From: Monilinia fructicola
Taxonomy: Eukaryota; Ascomycota; Leotiomycetes; Helotiales; Sclerotiniaceae
Direction: 5' to 3'
DNA: 64,000 bases
NCBI GenBank assembly: GCA_008692225.1
Contig: VICG01000004.1
Coordinates: 1,302,501-1,366,500 of the forward strand
A program made the translations under genes and the position numbers. Below, in pieces: positions 34,681-45,893 of the stretch; positions within the stretch are counted from its first letter, which is position 1; each line of letters starts with the position of its first letter. The notes below the pieces were generated by a model. The model did not search any database. It saw only the letters and a program-made list of their open reading frames with translations, and had not been told where the DNA came from.

Positions 34681-34845
34681 ATGGAGAAATACCCAAAGTG
34701 GTATGAATTGCAGAGTACATTCCGAGCAGGGGATATGATGAAAGTATGTCGAACTACAACTGAATTGAATCGCGAGAGTATGAAGAAGTCGAGACGTGAG
34801 GATGAAAATAGATTTATTCCACGGTGCGACTTTTCAAACTTTTGA
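34681..34845 (+). CDS. Very small ORF (54 aa) behind a promoter-like leader
   Basis: ATG in a good context (GACAAAATGGAG) opens a 54-residue frame starting MEKYPKWYELQSTF and rich in Lys, Arg and Glu. It is preceded by a long C- and CT-rich leader of the kind seen before highly expressed fungal genes. An internal GTATGTCG at 34744 could be a splice donor after codon 21, in which case this is only a first exon; I found no convincing second exon before the antisense NRAMP gene. No domain is recognised. Confidence 0.3.
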   Translation: MEKYPKWYELQSTFRAGDMMKVCRTTTELNRESMKKSRREDENRFIPRCDFSNF

Positions 34846-35086
34846 GATGAGAAATTTAATGATACTTTGATACTGTAATACTGCTATTTAGGGAAATTTG
34901 CCGAGTTTGGGTCGTTAGTCATTTATCTTACGTACCATACTGACGGTACCATTTATCCAAGCCATGCATGTGGCCTGGTACACTGCTCAAAGCCTATCTG
35001 ATTTCCTTCATAGCCCACCACCGACTTTCCCCTTACTCTACTTGCAAGTCATCTATCACCCAACACCCAGCCCCCAACCGCCAAAC

Positions 35087-37135
35087 TCACGCCCCATCGC
35101 CCTTTCCAAGCAGCACCAGATTTGCCACATTCATCGCCGCCATGATTGTCCAGATGATTCCTGCCACGGTGGCAGTAACCCAATGATTTCTCATCTTCGT
35201 TCCTTCACCCGTGGCCCCTACCCCTGCATTCTCATAAACACTTTCATTTTCCGCCAACCCATCTGCATTCCCTCTTATATTCTCGCCATCGTCCCCAAAT
35301 GTATGTCTTGCCTGGCACCTAACAGTCATATATCGATTGCGGCATGTGAAATAAATCAAAGGTGCGGAAATGAATGGAAGTACAATACTAAGGGCTACTT
35401 GACTAGCATTCAAGGCTGCTGATAGACCTTCACGACCGACCGCACCCGCGATGACAATGCTAGGCGCAATACTTAGACTTCTGGTGAGGAGACGTCGTAA
35501 CCAAGGTCTGATGGTCCAGTTCAAAGCACCTTCTGAAACCATCTGCCCAGCGATTGTACAAACAATACCTGCACTCATACCGGATAATAGTAGAGCGAGA
35601 GCGAAAATGATGCCAGCACCTTTCGAAATACTCGATACGAGTAAATCGTAAATACCGAAAAGATCAGCCTCTGGAGCTGCAGGGTTGTTGTAGAGGGCGG
35701 CTCCAGCTACTATGAGAATTGCCGAGTTGACGAACAAGGCAAAAGTGAAGAGGCAGATTGCTAATTCGGCGTAGGAATATTTGAGACAGAATTTGATAGC
35801 GGGAAGTGATGGGTAGTATGGTTCCTTAGTGCCTAGATCAAAATCTTTTTTGACAATGTTGTGCTTTTTGTCATAGGCGAGGAGTCGAGGTTGAACTATA
35901 CCACTTCCGAGATATAGACTATGAGGCATGACGGTAGCTCCTAGGATACCGCAGGCTTGATAGAGTCTAGGGCATATTAGTACATTTATCTAGAACCTGA
36001 AAGGAGAACGCATACCCCTTCGATTCAACAATCGCTTTCGAAGGCAAGAATCCCTTGAAAACTTCTCCCACAGAAGTATCTTGGATCAGAGATAATTGAA
36101 TGCAAAAGCAGACAACCACACCCAATACCAACCCAACGACAAACATCTCAAAATATCTTAATCTCTTCATCTCACCATTTCCAGGATAAAAAAGAAGAAG
36201 GATAAGAACGTCAAAGATCGATAAGGCACAGCCAGCAACTAAGGGTATTTGAGGTATCAAAAGATTTATAGCAATCGCTGTACCAATCACCTCAGCAATA
36301 TCTGTAGCAATGATCTAATTGAGTCGGTTAGAGTTTGAACACAAAAGAGGAGAGGGGGATCATACTGCACCCTCAGCCATGATATACAGGGCAATATTGA
36401 GCCATTTTGGCAAGAAAGCCCTACAAGCCTCCGCCAAATTCAAACCACTAACAGTGCCCAGCTTAATACAAAGACTCTGTAGAAAAATCGCAAAGATATT
36501 CGCCATCAACACGATAAAAAGGAGGCGAAACCTATAAGTGGCCCCTGCAGCAACGTCGGTGGCATAATTTCCCGGATCGATATATGCAACCGCTACCTAT
36601 GTAATATGTTAATATGACTGAACGTGTTGTTGTTGGTGTTGGTGTTATTCTTTTTGCTGTTGTTTTTGTTGTTGTTGGAGGGTGATAAATTACGTACCAT
36701 GAACCCCGGACCCACGAATTTGGCAAATTTAACCATTACTTGTCTCATTTTCACAAGTTGGTCTCTCAGCATATTAGAACAACTTCTTCCATACCTCCTT
36801 CCACCTCCCGCTTGATCCCTAATATCTAGGGTCTCCGTAGTAGAAGGTCCAATCACGTCCACGTGACCATTCTTTTCACCCTCTCCACCGCCTCCACCAC
36901 TCCCAACCCCCCCTCCAACACGACTCTCACCCACCATCCCCTTGCCATCACCAGTATCCTCCATCAGATCATTGATACACTCGACGCCCTCATCCTCCAA
37001 ACTTCTCCTCAATGCCCTTCCATTTGCTCTCCCGTTCAAGTCCTCTCGAGTCGTAAGATCGTTTGCCAAGGCGTTTGGATTTTGATTATATCCATCGCCT
37101 TCCAATGGTTCATCTGTTCTCGAAGGACAATTCAT
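35087..37135 (-). CDS. NRAMP-family divalent metal transporter (Mn/Fe)
   Basis: Proton-coupled uptake of Mn2+, Fe2+ or similar ions. Four exons (37135-36698, 36596-36366, 36314-36016, 35966-35087) with introns of 101, 51 and 49 nt join in frame to 615 residues. The first about 130 residues are a hydrophilic, Gly-rich cytosolic extension. FVGPGFMVAVAYIDPGNYATD holds the DPGN metal-binding motif of TM1 (split by the first intron after GPGFM). The second signature, MPHSLYLGSG, is the MPH motif of TM6. About 11 hydrophobic segments follow, including the FVNSAILIVAGAA and GLSAALNASQVALSIVLPFISAPLIYF helices. It is the family of yeast Smf1-3. Substrate and whether it sits in plasma membrane or vacuole cannot be told from sequence. 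The first intron contains a (GTT)n run at 36623-36676. Confidence 0.92.
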
Positions 37136-39224
37136 GGTGCGAGTTTGCGTCCTACGTGATACTATGTTGACGAGATGGATTGTAGTTACACCACGGACGG
37201 GTAACGAAAGTTGTGTTATGATTCCCCTTTTCGTAAAACGGACGTCGGCTTTCGAGCTTCTTTATCCGGTAAGGTTGTTCACGGGCTGTGCTGCTGCTGC
37301 TGCTGCTGCTGTTGTTGTTGTTTCGTTTTATGTATGTATGGAGAAAAGAAAACATAAAACATAATATTTGGGAGTTGCGTTCATATAACTATGACCTTAT
37401 TATACCTCAGGAAATGAATTCAGACATGAATAATTATCACCCTTATTAAAAAAAGAAGCAATTATCATTCACTTCGTACTATATAAATGGAGATACAGAA
37501 AAGATGAAAACACCTGGGGAGAAAAGAAGAAAGAGCCTTTTCTATTATAAACTCCAGCGAGGTATCCAAAGTATTTTATCTACGCTACCCTGGAAGTTGG
37601 AACCTGGAACGATATACCGAGTAGGTATCTCTAAGTAGGGACTGATTAGGTAATCAACTCGTCAACTAGGGAAGGTGCCTTTGCAAGGTTAACCCACGTT
37701 ACCCAACCAAGTAATTTATACAGGAAAGGACTGACCAGCCAGCGAGTACTCGCTTAATATCTGTAAATTACCAGAGTACGTAATCCATCAATCCCACACA
37801 CACTCCTTCCTCATTGGTCAGCCCAACACTCCAAGCCCAACTAGGGACAGGAAAGGTACACGCTACGGAAATTCCCGACCTCCACCCATCTCCATCCGGT
37901 GAAATGATCGGATCCGTCAAGGGTGAGGTGAGGTGACTGTACTGTACAGTAACGTTTGACGATCAATGCATTCGGAATCCAGACCCAACCAGCGATGGTG
38001 ATATATACAGTATGGATATCATGCTACGTGCTAGCCATGCGACGGACGACTACCCACGAAACAGAATATCGATCACATGAAAACGAACAGCATCAACATC
38101 AGCAACATCAACATCAGCATCAGCATCAGCATCATCGAATCAACGTCCAACTTTATCCAAGAAGATATATATATATATATATACTCTCTTCAATCCGATT
38201 GGATCTGCAAAAGCCATCGTGATCTTTAGGCCTCCATCTCCATCTCCCATCTCCCATCTCCCATCTCCCATCTCATCTCATCTCATATCTGATCATGTTT
38301 GGCTTCATCATACTTGTTATCATGATGCGGCAAAGACATTCACCCACCGCAGACGACGAGCCAGTGAAACTGAAACCTCCCCGTCACCATGCATCATGAT
38401 CCCCAGCACATGCCCATGCCCATGCCCATCCCCACGCCCATCCCCATCCCCATCTCCATTCTCCCAGAAATACCGCGTCGGATAACAAAATACCCGAACG
38501 AGGGACATCTCCTCGATAACCCGATAACCCGCGGCTATCGACCCAACATTACCATGAAAGGCATCCTCGACCTATGGAAATTATCGCGACGGATATTGGA
38601 TTACTACGTGCCTTACCACCAACCTCTCAAGGTAAATACCAAGGAGGGTTGAAAGGAAGACGATTCGTCTTTCATCTTTCTTTGTTACATTGTTTTGTCC
38701 CAAGTGTGGGTATGTAGCTACCTTACTGCGCATTGCTTTGCTTTTGTTTTATTTGCTAAATCTATTGGTTGGTACTTGATCCAGAGCTTGTTTGATGGTT
38801 ACTGCCAGGTACCCATGAGGGTTAGGTCTTTCACTGAAAAAATCAATCACAACTGGTTGATGAGAATGCGTTATGAGCATGAGGGATTGGTCATATTACT
38901 TTAAAGAAGTGAAACAGCCAGCCAGTTGGTAAAAATGAGTTGTTGCTACCCAGGTGCCTATTGCATCAACCATAATGTCTCTGTCAAGAGTCCAGATTTC
39001 ATAAAATCAAACCAAATGGTAAGACGAATATGCAGGTTTTTTTTTACCACCACTACCACATGTAAATAATCCGTTCATAGTATCCCCAATGAGATAAAAA
39101 GCGTACCCATCCTTTCCTTTGAGGAGATACAGAAACGCCTGGTAACCCATGCAACGCCATGCAAATATTATTCTGCAGTTGCCCTATCCATGAAAGAAAA
39201 TTCTTCAATTAGGCATCTCGAGCA
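37136..39224. other. Intergenic region with several microsatellites
   Basis: The promoter side of the NRAMP gene and the 3' side of TAF4. It contains (CTG)8 followed by (TTG)3-4 at 37288-37321, CATCAG/CATCAA repeats at 38090-38135, a (TA)n run at 38168-38182, an imperfect (CCATCTC)n array at 38233-38290, and GCCCAT/CCCCAT repeats at 38410-38455. Frames here are low-complexity translations of these repeats. No gene is called. Confidence 0.5.
38233..38290. repeat. (CATCTCC)n heptamer array, shorter copy
   Basis: Tandem CATCTCC units followed by CATCT pentamers. The same heptamer forms a longer array at 45061-45127, about 7 kb away. Confidence 0.7.
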
Positions 39225-41196
39225 TCATCGACCATGATCATCATCAACCGCATATGCCTTTTGTAGTGCCCTTTTCTCCCTGCCATCATCCTCGAGGACC
39301 ATGATCCAGTCTCTAAGCTGGATTTTACGTCCCTTGACACCATCTTCTCGCCAAGTTCCTAACCTTCGTACACCATCTATAGTGAGCTTTTCTGGACCAG
39401 GGTTCGCAGCTGGGCTGCTAGCAGATGCGCTAAGACCTTGGGCCATGATTTTACCCGGGGTGCTTGTACCACTACTAGATCCTGCAGTCATCCAACTATA
39501 CTGCTTCTTCTTTCCAAAAACATTCCTACCGCCCAAGAACTGTCCAGTAGTCACATTAGCGGCTGCGTGACTTGCGGCCTCACTGGTTTTCGCCTCTGCT
39601 TTCCTTTTCATTTCTTTCTTGGTAGGTGGTTTGTCGAGGATATCCGGTGCAATAGAACCTGGTGTACCCGGGTTTATTGACCCAGCACGAGATCCATCAC
39701 CAGATTCACGAGCCTTACGTTTTCGCAACCTAGCCTCCTCAGCTTCTTGCTCTCTGCTAGCCGCTTTTCGAAGAGTGGATGCAACATCACTACCAAAGGA
39801 CTTTGTGGGCGTCTTCGAGCTTTGTGATACTGGGGTAGGTAATCTACCTGCAACCGAGGGAGGGCCTTGGGTGTGTTAGTGCAAAATCAAAATCAATCAT
39901 AAATCTGATACATACGTTTAAGAGGGTCGCTGAGAGGGCTAACAGCACTCTCCCATCCACTCCGTGGGCCACCTCCTTCGATAATCGTAGAAACTGAAGG
40001 TTTGACACTATGTACAGCAACATCTGCCCATTCATCCCTGATTTGAGCATGAGAACCTGTCTGTCGACCTATGGCTAACTTCATTGCACCCTCCAATAAT
40101 TCACGAAGTCGATGTTTAGTAGAGATAGACATAAGCGCAAGTTGGTCAACCACTAGAGAGTCACCTGGAATGAAGAATCCGCTGGTTGCAGTGATGGCCC
40201 CTTCTGGTCCCACCGCCGTTTGTACTTTGACGGTTGGTTCTGGAAAGTGCTCAGGTAGCTTCATGGTACCCATCTTTCCATTCATGTCCGTATTCAAACC
40301 TAGACCATTATCATGTGCAATTTTCGCCATTCTCTGATGAACAATGCCCACGTTTAAAAATGGATTATTTAGCTCTCTTTGCCTCGATACTGCTAAATCA
40401 CGAGCCGCATCATGCCAGGCTTTATCAGCAGCTTTCTTTTCAAAATCCGCTTGTGACTTAGTATTGGGGGGCCTCTCCAGGTTGATTAGCAGGGCCAGAG
40501 CCGTAAAAGGATCCCTCATGTCCAGGTGCAAATTGACTAAAGCTGTGACCTGCCGAAATATTACCCGGTGTGTGATCTCGAGGTTTGGGGATTAAATGAT
40601 GATGAGTACTGTTGAAATGTATATTGTTCCTCCTCTGCAAGATCGATGCCAGTCCCTTCCAAAACGTTCATCGGATCCACACCATCAGGCTTATTTCTAT
40701 CAACCGGTCTCGAAGGTGGGCCCATAATTCCTCCAGGATGCTGCTGTGGCATCTGCAAATTAAAGTTGTTGAAATGTGCCGCATGTATATTTCCTTGATG
40801 ATGCTGCTGGATTTGCCCAGGGAAACTCAAGGGGCTTGGTTGCGCATGTGGTGGGAGGGTACCTGGAGCTTGCGGTAAATTTAATGAAGGAGATTGTTGC
40901 GCAGTATTTAACCCATTTGCATACGGCGTATTATAAGCAGTTTGAGGAAGTTGCACTGTCGAGAAATGCGGAGAAGGCGAAGCTGAAGCTTGACCAGAAG
41001 CACCTGGACTCATCGCGTATGGGGATGTGACGTATGGCGAACCTGGTTGAGAGGGTGGGTTGGGAGACATTCTTTGTCGCTTGTGTGGTGGAAACGCGAA
41101 CTGTTGATTTTGCGTCGATGGCGAGTTGACTGGTTGAGGGGGAGAGAAAGGCCTCTGCGGCATATACGGCGGCTGCTGTTGTTGTGGTTGCGCCAT
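39225..41196 (-). CDS. TAF4: Transcription initiation factor TFIID subunit 4 (TAF4)
   Basis: A histone-fold subunit of TFIID in the nucleus, needed for RNA polymerase II initiation. It starts at the ATG MAQPQQQQPP. The N-terminal third is Gln/Pro/Ser-rich and disordered. DPMNVLEGTGIDLAEEEQY begins the conserved TAF4 region; FEKKAADKAWHDAARDLAVS, RELNNPFLNVGIVHQRMAKIA and TKHRLRELLEGAMKLA follow. The C terminus has LRDWIMVLEDDG. A 68-nt intron at 39848-39915 is clear (GTATGT donor, CACTAAC branch, GCAG acceptor). Between 40565 and 40472 the frame changes. A 92-nt intron (GTAATA donor, CTAAT branch, GAG acceptor) keeps frame and gives 603 residues. Alternatively two single-base insertions keep a plausible peptide, SFYGSGPANQPGEAP, in the protein. 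The gene faces YSH1 divergently. Confidence 0.85.
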
Positions 41197-41723
41197 GATG
41201 TCGAGGTCTTGATTGCAATTTCCTCTATTTGTCTCCTGTATCCTTTCACAACCCAGGCGCAAAGCCCGGCTATCTCCAATTATTCCGTCCCATGCGCTAG
41301 TGTGACTATTCAGAATAAATCTTAAAGACTTGCGCGACCGTATTCACTCGATGTTTTGATGACAATTAAGCTGTTTTCCATCCAGACAAATTATTTGGTC
41401 ATTGAATGGGATCGCGAAAGCTCTCACGATTCAAACTCATCACGTGTATATTTAGTGCGAAATTATGACAAGGGAGAACCGTCAAAGTCGCGTCTTTGAT
41501 GACTTCACTACCACAACCACTACCTTCCTCTCAATTATTGATTGAATTCACAAGCTTCAAATTATTCTCCAACTTGCGAAATCATTTCACATTTCCCAAT
41601 ATCTCTTATTCCGTTTCATAGTTAAAGCGATTATGCTATCACACTGAATAGCCATCTGCCTTAACGGCAGCGAAAGTAACATATCGGAATTTACAAAGAG
41701 AGGAATATTACATCTCATTCACA
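41197..41723. promoter_or_regulatory. Shared divergent promoter region of TAF4 and YSH1
   Basis: 527 bases separate the start codons of two divergently transcribed RNA polymerase II machinery genes. The stretch contains no open frame of note and no repeat. Co-regulation is plausible but only inferred from the arrangement. Confidence 0.45.
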
Positions 41724-44700
41724 ATGGCATCAAAACGTAAGGCTTCCGCTTTGGCACCTACTGTGGAGGAACCGGTAGATCCAGCCGATGAGCTCACTTT
41801 TACCAATCTGGGTGGTGGTAATGAGGTTGGAAGATCTTGTCATATCATTCAATACAAGGGTAAAACTGTCATGGTAAGCATCAAATCTCTTTCTCTTTCT
41901 GCGCAATTTAATTACTGACCTTTTGATATAGCTCGATGCTGGTATGCACGCTGGATACGATGGTTTAGCAGCTCTCCCTTTCTATGACGATTTTGACTTG
42001 AGCACTGTCGATTTACTTTTGATCAGCCAGTAAGCGCATTCCCCTTTCCTATATTCTATATTCGCGCGTTGGCTTTCGGAGGATTGGGGTTATCAATATA
42101 TGGTAGTCTGTTTCGGCGGTTCAATACAATGCGCCATCGGCAGTTTGGGCTCTGCGTCGCATTTTGGGTCCTGCAGATCATATGCAGAATTCCGTCTCAC
42201 ATTTCATTGGCCTATCTACCATATTTATCATGTATACGAGAATCAATACAATACCATTATCCCACAGCAAATGCTTGTCTTGATTCTGTGATATGACTTT
42301 CATCCCCGCACACCCCGACTTGTACATAGACTGCTATTTAGTTGGCGTATTTTGCCCTTCCTGGTAAAACAAGAGCTGACCTTTCTCAAAGTTTTCATGT
42401 CGACCATGCAGCTTCATTACCATACGTCCTTGCGAAGACTAACTTCAAAGGTCGGGTCTTCATGACACATCCTACCAAGGCCATTTACAAGTGGCTCATT
42501 ATAGACAGTATAAGAGTTGGTGGAGCATCCTCGAATGGAGGCTCACAACCAGTCTATACCGAAGCCGACCATCTGACCACCTTTGCTCAAATTGAAGCTA
42601 TAGATTATCATACCACACATACAATCTCTTCAATAAGGGTTACACCATATCCAGCTGGGCATGTACTTGGTGCTGCCATGTTTCTCATTGAGATTGCTGG
42701 ACTCAAAATATTCTTCACAGGAGATTATTCTCGAGAAGATGATCGGCATCTTGTATCCGCCGAAGTTCCTAAAGGAGTGAAGATTGATGTTTTGATTACC
42801 GAATCTACTTACGGTATAGCATCACATATTCCACGGGTGGAACGAGAACAAGCCCTTATGAAATCTGTCACTAGTATTCTGAATCGAGGAGGTCGCGTTC
42901 TCATGCCAGTCTTTGCGCTTGGTAGAGCCCAAGAGCTTCTTTTGATTTTAGATGAATACTGGGGTAAACATCCGGAGTTCCAAAAGATTCCTATTTACTA
43001 TGCTAGTAATTTGGCTCGCAAATGTATGCTGGTATATCAAACATATGTCGGATCTATGAACGAAAATATCAAGCGACTGTTCAGAGAACGTATGGCTGAA
43101 GCCGAAGCCAACTCAACCAGTGGAGGTAGAGGTGGACCTTGGGATTTCAAATACATTCGTTCATTGAAGAACCTCGATCGATTTGACGATGTAGGAGGTT
43201 GTGTCATTCTAGCAAGTCCCGGTATGCTACAGAATGGTATTAGTAGACAATTGCTCGAAAGATGGGCACCAAGTGATAAGAATGGCGTTATTATTACTGG
43301 TTATAGCGTGGAAGGTACTATGGCTAAACAAATCATGCAAGAACCAGATCATATCCAAGCGATCATGTCCGGGCCACAGGGCTTCACACGAAGATCAGCA
43401 CCCGGAGAAGCAGAGAAAGCCATGATACCAAGAAGATGCAGTGTTCAAGAGTTTTCCTTCGCAGCTCACGTTGATGGTGTTGAGAATCGAGAATTCATCG
43501 AAGAAATCGCTGCTCCTGTAGTGGTAAGTTCCACAAACTTCCAAACTCCAAAAGTAGAAACTAAGAAAGAAAAGATCCTCGTTCATGGTGAACAACACAA
43601 CATGATGCGCCTAAAATCAAAACTCCTCTCCCTGAACGCCGACAAAACTACAAAAGTAAAAGTTTTCTCCCCCAAGAATTGCGATCCTTTACGAATCCCA
43701 TTCGTGACTTCTAAAACCGCCAAAGTCGTCGGAAAATTGGCAAATAATCCCCCACTGCCCGATTCTACCCAGCTCATTACGGGTGTACTACTAGTACAAA
43801 ATGATTTCAAAATGTCGTTAATGGCCCCTGAAGATTTGAGAGAGTATGCTGGTTTGACCACTACTACCATAACCTGTAAACAACGCATGACGCTCAGTGC
43901 AGCGGGTATTGATCTTATACGATGGGCTTTAGAAGGAACCTTTGGAAAGATTGATGAGTTGCCTGAGAGTAGAGGGCAACAGAAAAACTCAAATGGAAAT
44001 GGGGATACGCATATGAATGGGTCATCTGATGAAGAAGCCGATGAGGAAATCGCTAATACAAATGCCGTAACTGCATATTTAGTTATGGGATGTGTGACGG
44101 TGAGATATAGAAGTAATGGGGAGGTGGAATTAGAATGGGAGGGTAATATGTTGAATGATGGAATTGCGGATGCTATCATGGCGGTGTTGTACTCGGTGGA
44201 AAGTAGTCCGGCCGCTGTTAAACGTATGCTTCATCTATCTCATTCCCTTCCCTTCCTTTTTTCTTTTTATTTTTCTTTTCCCCCATTCCCATTAACCATA
44301 TCAAGGAAACGCTAACACAAAGCAGAATCCGCAAGCAAATCTCCGCATTCCCATTCCCATTCCACCCCCCCAATCCGCAACCCCCACGCCAACCTAACCC
44401 CCACCGAGCGCCTCGAGCGCCTCTTCATGTTCCTCGAAGCACAATTCGGCGCCGACAACCTGACTCCCATCGCCATTCCACGTCTCCCCACCGGGACACT
44501 CCCCATTAAAGACAACAAAGCCTCTCCCCCCCCGGACGTCCCCGCCTCCGATCACCCTCTCTCCCCAGAGACCCCCTCCGAAACCTACGAACAAGAAAAA
44601 GAAATCGCGCGGCTCCACAAATTAGGAATTCCAGTGCCAGGTATCGAGATTACCGTCGATAAGATGAACGCGAAGGTTTGGTTGGAGGACTTGGATGTTG

Positions 44701-44783
44701 AGTGTGCGAATCGTGTTTTTGGGGAGAGGGTGAGGGCCGTGGTGGAGAGGGCCGTGGAGGTTACGGCGCCCTTGTGGGGGTAG
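41724..44783 (+). CDS. YSH1: mRNA 3'-end cleavage endonuclease, CPSF73/Ysh1
   Basis: The metallo-beta-lactamase/beta-CASP nuclease of the cleavage and polyadenylation factor, which cuts pre-mRNA before poly(A) addition. Four exons (41724-41873, 41932-42029, 42392-44223, 44326-44783) give 845 residues. Signatures in order: [20 protein letters not shown]; the zinc motif HFHVDH (H-x-H-x-D-H), whose first His codon is split by intron 2; [16 protein letters not shown]; the beta-CASP part with [33 protein letters not shown]; and AHVDG. The CPSF73-100 C-terminal domain continues to VEVTAPLWG. Intron 2 is 362 nt, with a GCTGAC branch 16 nt before an unusual AAAG acceptor. No other acceptor nearby preserves the catalytic motif. 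Confidence 0.92.
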
Positions 44784-45893
44784 CGTCATGCTATGTGATT
44801 TGGTTTGATAGGATGGATCATGAGGGGATGTGGGGATGGGGAGAGCGTGGGTAGATATGTATAATACAGAAAGCAAACAGGTTCAAATTTGGGGGATAGA
44901 TAGACACACAAACAGAAAGATAGAAACTGAGAATGAAAGGAACCTCTATCAATCAATCAGTCAGTCAGTCAGTCTCACATACACAGCACACACTAATTCA
45001 ATCGACTCTTACACTAATTCATGAATAAACTCTACACTTGACACAAGACAAAACACCACATCTCCCATCTCCCATCTCCCATCTCCCATCTCCCATCTCC
45101 CATCTCCCATCTCCCATCTCCCATCTCGCATCCCCAACCTCAAATAACAAATTCCAACCCCCCTCCCCCTCCCCCCATTCCAAACCAAACGTGTAGCTTA
45201 CCCAGGCGAACAGCTGGCCTCCACTTAGCTTACTAGTACACAGACAACCCGACTCTACATCCTTGCTATTAACCACCACCCACGAAGGAAAGGGCTTCGG
45301 CATCAGGACGCAAGTTACCCTGTGGTGGTTTCTATGTCTCCCAGGCAGATCCGCCCAAAAAGATACCAAAAAGGAGAAGCAAGGCATGGCGAAAAAGCTC
45401 GAGATAAAGCCTCATCTCTCATTGCAATGGGGGCCTTCAACTTTCCAATACACATTCGACATTATTCACATGCACAACACAAAACAAAACAAATTGAAAC
45501 ATCACGAGGAGTTTTTGTGAATTTAACTTTTCAATATTCATAAAGTATCATTAATAAGCCTCCCACCCATTAATCTGTATTCCCAAACTTCCTAACCCAG
45601 ATTGACCAAGCTTCAAGCTCAAGTCTTATCATGTATTCTAAAAACAATCTTCGATCCCTGTGTATAAAATGATCTGTACCGCCGGAATGGTATTCAACCG
45701 CGCGCCAAAAACACCCCACTTTGAATCCCAAAACCCCCACACTCTGTAGCTGTATAATCAATCATCCTGGGGTATATCCATACGTCTCCTGTCTTCCGCA
45801 CCCCATGTTTATCCACATCATAAGTTGGATCATCCATAACATCCATCCCACTTCCGTCACCGTTTCATTAGCCCCCGTGCTTGATGAAGCCGT
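44784..45893. other. Convergent intergenic region of YSH1 and glycerol kinase
   Basis: 3' flanks of two convergent genes. It contains (CAGT)n/(CAAT)n runs at 44953-44975, the heptamer array at 45061-45127 and a C-rich tract at 45160-45178. There is no open frame of note; the frames over the heptamer array are low-complexity. Confidence 0.5.
45061..45127. repeat. (TCTCCCA)n heptamer tandem array
   Basis: About nine and a half near-identical copies of TCTCCCA in the 3' flank between YSH1 and glycerol kinase. The last unit degrades to CATCTCGCATC. It shares its unit with the array at 38233-38290. Confidence 0.85.
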
